NCBI GenBank assembly: GCA_040387755.1
Contig: JAZKDB010000001.1
Coordinates: 248,001 to 312,000, forward strand
Source: Rurimicrobium sp040387755
Lineage (GTDB): Bacteria; Bacteroidota; Bacteroidia; Chitinophagales; Chitinophagaceae
Reading direction: 5' to 3'
DNA: 64,000 nt
Shown piece after piece: positions 60,433-64,000 of the stretch (its first letter is position 1; every line of letters begins with the position of its first letter). The notes below the pieces were generated by a model. The model had not been told where the DNA came from and ran no database searches. It worked only from the letters and a program-made list of their open reading frames with translations. A program made the position numbers and the translations under genes.

Positions 60433-61248
60433 ATGGATATTAATAAAATATTGAAATCGGATTACCTGGATATCGTCTTCGAAGGGCGAAATAAGCTCTA
60501 TGGTGGTTATGATTTACGCAGAAGATACCCCGAGCGAATGAAAAAGTCGGGTTTGACTATTTTGGCTTTGTGCTTAATAGGGTTAGGCTATAATATGTTT
60601 GCTAACCGGGTAAAAAAAGCCAATACAGCACCGCCTCCGCCACCAATTGAAGTGAAGCTTGCTGAACCGCCACCAATTGACGACAAGATTCCGCCACCAC
60701 CACCACCACCATCAGAGCCACCGCCACCTGTAAAACCAACGGTGCAGTTTACTCCTCCCGAAATTAAAAAAGATGAGGAAGTAAAGGAGGACGAGAAACC
60801 AGCAGAGCAAAAAGATTTGAAAGATGCTGCTGCAGGTATTAAAACACAGGAAGGAGATATTAATGGTATCGATCCGGGTATTGTAGATAATCCGGGTACA
60901 GGTACTGGTGTGGTAGAAGCTGCTGCTGCTCCTGAAATCTTTAAGGTAGTAGAGCAAATGCCGGAATTCCCCGGAGGAGAGGCTGCATTATACAAATACC
61001 TTGCAGACCACGTGCGTTATCCTGAAAGAGCTACCAACGCTAGTCAGCAGGGAACAGTTCGTGTCAAATTTGTAGTGAATGAAGATGGGACTATTTCCAG
61101 CGTAGATGTTGCACGCCCAATAGGTTATGGAATGGACGAAGAAGCAAAACGTGTGGTACAATCTATGCCAAGATGGACACCTGGTAAAAATAATGGTAAA
61201 GCCGTTAAAGTTTATTTTCAGGTTCCTATCAAATTCGTTTTGCAATAA
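60433..61248 (+). CDS. tonB: TonB energy-transducing protein
   Basis: A 271-residue TonB. An N-terminal cytoplasmic stretch (LKSDYLDIVFEGRNKLYGGYDL) is the Bacteroidota form, followed by a membrane helix (about 36-56), a proline-rich spacer (about 65-115, with PPPPPP runs), an acidic/lysine part and the C-terminal TonB domain (about 175-271): EFPGGEAALYKYLADHVRYP, GTVRVKFVVNEDGTISSVDV and MPRWTPGKNNGKAVKV. It spans the periplasm to reach TonB-dependent outer-membrane transporters. Last gene of the operon; a terminator follows 24 bases after the stop. Confidence 0.95.
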   Translation: MDINKILKSDYLDIVFEGRNKLYGGYDLRRRYPERMKKSGLTILALCLIGLGYNMFANRVKKANTAPPPPPIEVKLAEPPPIDDKIPPPPPPPSEPPPPVKPTVQFTPPEIKKDEEVKEDEKPAEQKDLKDAAAGIKTQEGDINGIDPGIVDNPGTGTGVVEAAAAPEIFKVVEQMPEFPGGEAALYKYLADHVRYPERATNASQQGTVRVKFVVNEDGTISSVDVARPIGYGMDEEAKRVVQSMPRWTPGKNNGKAVKVYFQVPIKFVLQ

Positions 61249-61271
61249 ATAAACTGATAATTATTTCTTTT

Positions 61272-61301
61272 AAAAGCCGATGCCTCATGGTATCGGCTTT
61301 T
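61272..61301 (+). terminator. Intrinsic terminator of the tonB operon
   Basis: Stem AAAAGCCGATGCC against GGTATCGGCTTTT (one G-T pair), TCAT loop, followed by T-rich sequence. Confidence 0.82.
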
Positions 61302-61382
61302 TGTTTTAAATACTTTTCGACAAAATGCGCACTACTTATTTATTTCAAAAGTATATTTGTCTTCTTTATAATTAATTCAAAT

Positions 61383-61808
61383 ATGCTCATCAGACTTTAT
61401 TACTTCATTTTTTTATTATCCTTTTGGATAGCGGATGCAGCAAATGTAAACGCACAGGTTAATAGTAAATCCACTGTTGGTAATGTTGTCAGAATTGGGC
61501 AAAATGTAGAATTTACAATTAATGCACCTGAACCTTTTTATGTGGGTGGTAATGTATTTGTACTGCATATTGGTCAGCTTTCTACTGACCGTTATCGTCA
61601 AACTGATGTTGATGGTAAGGGTACATTAACTTTCATTATTCCCGAAAATCAATATAGTCATCTAAAGGAAGGTATGAGTATATATCTCAGCTACGGTGTT
61701 TTCTGGACAGAAGAAGCAACAGATGATGATGTACTTGATGCCTGCAAAAGCTCACCTGATAAGGCTAAATACCTTGGTAAACTTACTGGCCAAATGTTAC
61801 ATAAATAA
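61383..61808 (+). CDS. Small secreted protein
   Basis: A 141-residue protein starting at ATG 61383 (the frame is open from 61287) with a signal peptide (MLIRLYYFIFLLSFWIADA). The mature part, with VGNVVRIGQNVEFTINAP and DGKGTLTFIIPENQYSHLK, reads as a small beta-sandwich; no family recognised. It precedes the secreted hydrolase by 29 bases and may be co-transcribed. Confidence 0.7.
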   Translation: MLIRLYYFIFLLSFWIADAANVNAQVNSKSTVGNVVRIGQNVEFTINAPEPFYVGGNVFVLHIGQLSTDRYRQTDVDGKGTLTFIIPENQYSHLKEGMSIYLSYGVFWTEEATDDDVLDACKSSPDKAKYLGKLTGQMLHK

Positions 61809-61837
61809 GCTCATTTGTCAATTCATTTATATCATTT

Positions 61838-64000
61838 ATGACTTTCAATAAAACAATATTTTGGGGTTTTGCTTGCACTATTTTGTTGGTATGCACACAG
61901 TATAATTATGGTATTGCTCAATCTACCCCCGATCCGGGATTGCCAGGTACGTATGTGGTAGCTAAGGACACTTTTGATTTGGGTGAATTGGCTTACAAGC
62001 CCGATAGTTTCCCCAATTTTGTAGAGCTCCGTGGTTCTGTGCATTATCCGGCAAGTCTTACAGGAGGGCCATTTCCTGTAATTGTTTTATTACACGGAAG
62101 ACATACTACTACTTATAAAACATCGACTCCCGGCACAACAGCCTTATCCTGGCCTCCTGCGGCGGGTTATCAGAGTATCATCAGCTTTGATGGATATGAT
62201 TATTTTGCCCGTACCATGGCCAGCCATGGCTATATTGTGATTTCTGTTTCTGCCAATGCTATTAATGCGGCTGATGCATCACTAAGCGACAGAGGGATGA
62301 ATGCGCGAGGACAATTGGTGCAAAAGCATCTGGATATGTGGAATGGCTATAATACTGTTGGGGGAGCTCCATTCGGTACAAAATTTGTAGGGAAGCTTGA
62401 TATGAAACGTATTGGCACAATGGGACATTCTCGCGGGGGTGAAGGGGTAGTGTACAATGCCTTACTCAATAAATCGTTGGGTAGCCCCTATGGTATCAAG
62501 GCCGTACTGACCTTGGCACCTGTCGATTTTTATAGAAAAAAACTAAATGGTATTCCTTTACTCAATATTGCTCCCTATTGCGATGGAGATGTTTCGGATA
62601 TGCAGGGTGTACATTTCTATGATGATACAAGGTATAACGATGCTACAGACACAGCACCAAAACATTCCGTTCTGATTATGGGTGCCAACCATAACTATTT
62701 TAATACAGTCTGGACCCCTGGTTCTTATATTGCCGGTGGATCAGACGATTGGGGCTCTACAACTGACCCTTTCTGCAGTGTAGCCAAGTTAGGTAATGGG
62801 CGCCTGGATACCACCAAGCAAAAGGCTGCTTTTAATGCCTACGGGTCAGCTTTCTTCAGGATGTATGTTGGGGGAGATACCTCTTTTGCTCCGATTTTGG
62901 AAGTAGATGATATTTACCCACCTGTTTCATCAAAATTAGATACTACGCAGGTTTATATTTCTTACCATCCCGGCAAAAACAAGCGTCGTGACATTAACCG
63001 GATTGATACACTTGTCAATACCAGCATCAATACCTTATCGGGGGCTGTCACTTCAAAAGGTTTGTTCAGTTCTTCTATATGTGGTGGTGGTTTGACAATA
63101 CCTTTGTGCAATGTAAGCACAGCATTGGCAAAGGAACCACATCGAGGAACGGCCACTATAAAAGGCCTTGCTCAAATGTCTCTTCGCTGGAACAATGACA
63201 CCGACTATTATCAAAATGAAATACCTGTAGCTTATCAGAACACGACCATGTATCAGAGTTTGAGTTTCAGGACTACAGTAAATTACAAAGAGACGACTCC
63301 GGTTGGCAGAGATTTAGATTTTACGGTTCAGCTGATTGATTCTAATGGCAAATCAAGCACTCAGGTAGTCAGTAATTATTCAGGAGCTTTATTTTACCAG
63401 CCAGGCACTCAATTCAATATTTTGCCTAAAACGATGTTCAATACAGTAAAGATTCCCCTGATTAAGTTTAAAGGTATTGACCAATCAAAGCTGAAATATG
63501 TTCGCTTTTTATTCAACAAACCTGATAGCGGTTCTATTTTGGTTACCGATATAGCTTTAGTGGGCAATGTAAAGCCATGTGGTATTATAGACGCAAAATT
63601 CAAGGATTCTCTGGACAAGAGTTATACGGTATACTTTAGCGATTCTACCATTAAAAATGCACAAGATTCGTTGGTATGGAAATGGAAATTTGGAGACCTG
63701 GCTTCTGGCGCATCAGACAGTTCTATACTTCAGCATCCTTCACACAAGTTTTCAGGACCTGGCTCGTTTAATGTTTGTTTGTATGTTTTTGCTTATCGTA
63801 CAACAGGTCTGGTATGTAAAGACACTTTTTGTAAAACAATTGTACTTGTACCCAATAGTATTCATGAACAAAATCTGAGCTATCTTAACATTATTCCTAA
63901 TCCGGCTCAGAATTATATCATTGTTAATGGAGTCTTATCAGGCGATCAATTTGAATTACGTAATCTATATGGTCAAACGGTTTTAAAGGTGGTTAATATT
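61838..64000 (+). CDS. Secreted alpha/beta hydrolase with PKD and T9SS domains, 3' end outside window
   Basis: An open frame of 721 codons running to the window edge without a stop. Signal peptide MTFNKTIFWGFACTILLVCT with AQST after it. The alpha/beta-hydrolase core has FPVIVLLHGRHTTT (oxyanion) and the nucleophile elbow GHSRGGEG (about residue 193). A middle beta domain follows; LVWKWKFGDLASG with FNVCLYVF is PKD-like (about 610-660). The last residues (LNIIPNPAQNYIIVNGVLSG, ELRNLYGQTVLKVV) are the start of a type IX sorting domain, so the product is exported and anchored. It resembles the bacterial extracellular lipase/platelet-activating-factor-acetylhydrolase-like group; the substrate is unknown. 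The missing tail is probably under 30 residues. Confidence 0.85.
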   Translation, partial: MTFNKTIFWGFACTILLVCTQYNYGIAQSTPDPGLPGTYVVAKDTFDLGELAYKPDSFPNFVELRGSVHYPASLTGGPFPVIVLLHGRHTTTYKTSTPGTTALSWPPAAGYQSIISFDGYDYFARTMASHGYIVISVSANAINAADASLSDRGMNARGQLVQKHLDMWNGYNTVGGAPFGTKFVGKLDMKRIGTMGHSRGGEGVVYNALLNKSLGSPYGIKAVLTLAPVDFYRKKLNGIPLLNIAPYCDGDVSDMQGVHFYDDTRYNDATDTAPKHSVLIMGANHNYFNTVWTPGSYIAGGSDDWGSTTDPFCSVAKLGNGRLDTTKQKAAFNAYGSAFFRMYVGGDTSFAPILEVDDIYPPVSSKLDTTQVYISYHPGKNKRRDINRIDTLVNTSINTLSGAVTSKGLFSSSICGGGLTIPLCNVSTALAKEPHRGTATIKGLAQMSLRWNNDTDYYQNEIPVAYQNTTMYQSLSFRTTVNYKETTPVGRDLDFTVQLIDSNGKSSTQVVSNYSGALFYQPGTQFNILPKTMFNTVKIPLIKFKGIDQSKLKYVRFLFNKPDSGSILVTDIALVGNVKPCGIIDAKFKDSLDKSYTVYFSDSTIKNAQDSLVWKWKFGDLASGASDSSILQHPSHKFSGPGSFNVCLYVFAYRTTGLVCKDTFCKTIVLVPNSIHEQNLSYLNIIPNPAQNYIIVNGVLSGDQFELRNLYGQTVLKVVNI

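Noticed and set aside
60600..60750. Tandem CCACCG/CCGCCA repeats as a microsatellite or recombination site
   Set aside because: They encode the proline-rich spacer of TonB, which is expected in this family.
1..64000. CRISPR array, tRNA/rRNA genes, transposase or integrase genes, prophage
   Set aside because: I saw no regularly spaced repeats, no cloverleaf or rRNA-like sequence and no recombinase motifs; a covariance-model scan would settle tRNAs and small RNAs.

Overview
The window looks like chromosomal DNA of a Bacteroidota (Bacteroidetes) bacterium, probably of the Chitinophagia/Sphingobacteria side. The evidence is: a short primary sigma factor without region 1.1, of the form typical of the phylum; Bacteroidota-type promoters (TTTG, about 19-20 bases, TAnnTTTG) before several genes; type IX secretion C-terminal sorting domains; a succinylornithine-type transcarbamylase in the arginine operon; a fused E1 alpha/beta 2-oxoacid dehydrogenase; an ExbB-ExbD-ExbD-TonB cluster; and many AT-rich intergenic gaps with weak Shine-Dalgarno sequences. 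I see no rRNA, tRNA, CRISPR array, transposase or prophage. The species cannot be named from the sequence.

Layout. 1-5721: a tight arginine operon (argC end, argD, argF', argB, argE-like, argH) in which codon 90 of argF' is valine, pointing to the succinylated pathway. 5722-9700: a loose accessory stretch with small secreted unknowns, a decayed outer-membrane-protein gene and a perfect 17-bp hairpin. 9708-11779: a NarL/LuxR-type two-component system with a membrane protein. 11968-15252: a small ABM-like protein, then a minus-strand operon (di-haem cytochrome, Rieske lipoprotein, porin) whose promoter is covered by a perfect 15-bp palindrome resembling a DtxR/IdeR-type box. 15293-21721: a LexA-like XRE/S24 regulator divergent from a Y-family polymerase, a DnaE-type replicase and a DnaQ-like exonuclease/GIY-YIG fusion, with a palindromic operator candidate between them. 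This damage-response or mutagenesis cassette is the most interesting system here.

21790-28349: a DinB-fold protein and three phosphorelay proteins (PAS-rich hybrid kinase, REC-Hpt protein, GAF kinase). 28782-34676: PEBP-like protein, Cys-rich lipoprotein, TPR membrane protein, glycosyltransferase, rsmG, OmpA/PD40 protein. 34673-38220: a surface-protein pair (T9SS cargo and a head-repeat protein). 38802-46384: pfkA, moxR with a large repeat protein, a YkuK-like protein, the E1 dehydrogenase, a DUF1761 protein. 46454-53179: a DegT-fold enzyme with His in place of the PLP lysine, a START-like protein, rpoD, a C25 (gingipain-like) protease without a signal peptide, sod, and a small lipoprotein. 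53269-55398: asnS and ppa separated by a GC-rich structured element. 55502-61808: envelope proteins and the exbB-exbD-exbD-tonB energy-transduction operon. 61838-end: a secreted alpha/beta hydrolase with PKD and T9SS domains, cut by the window edge.

Most genes are housekeeping or envelope functions in the order expected for the phylum. The regulated accessory modules are the iron-like redox operon and the polymerase cassette, each with its own candidate operator.
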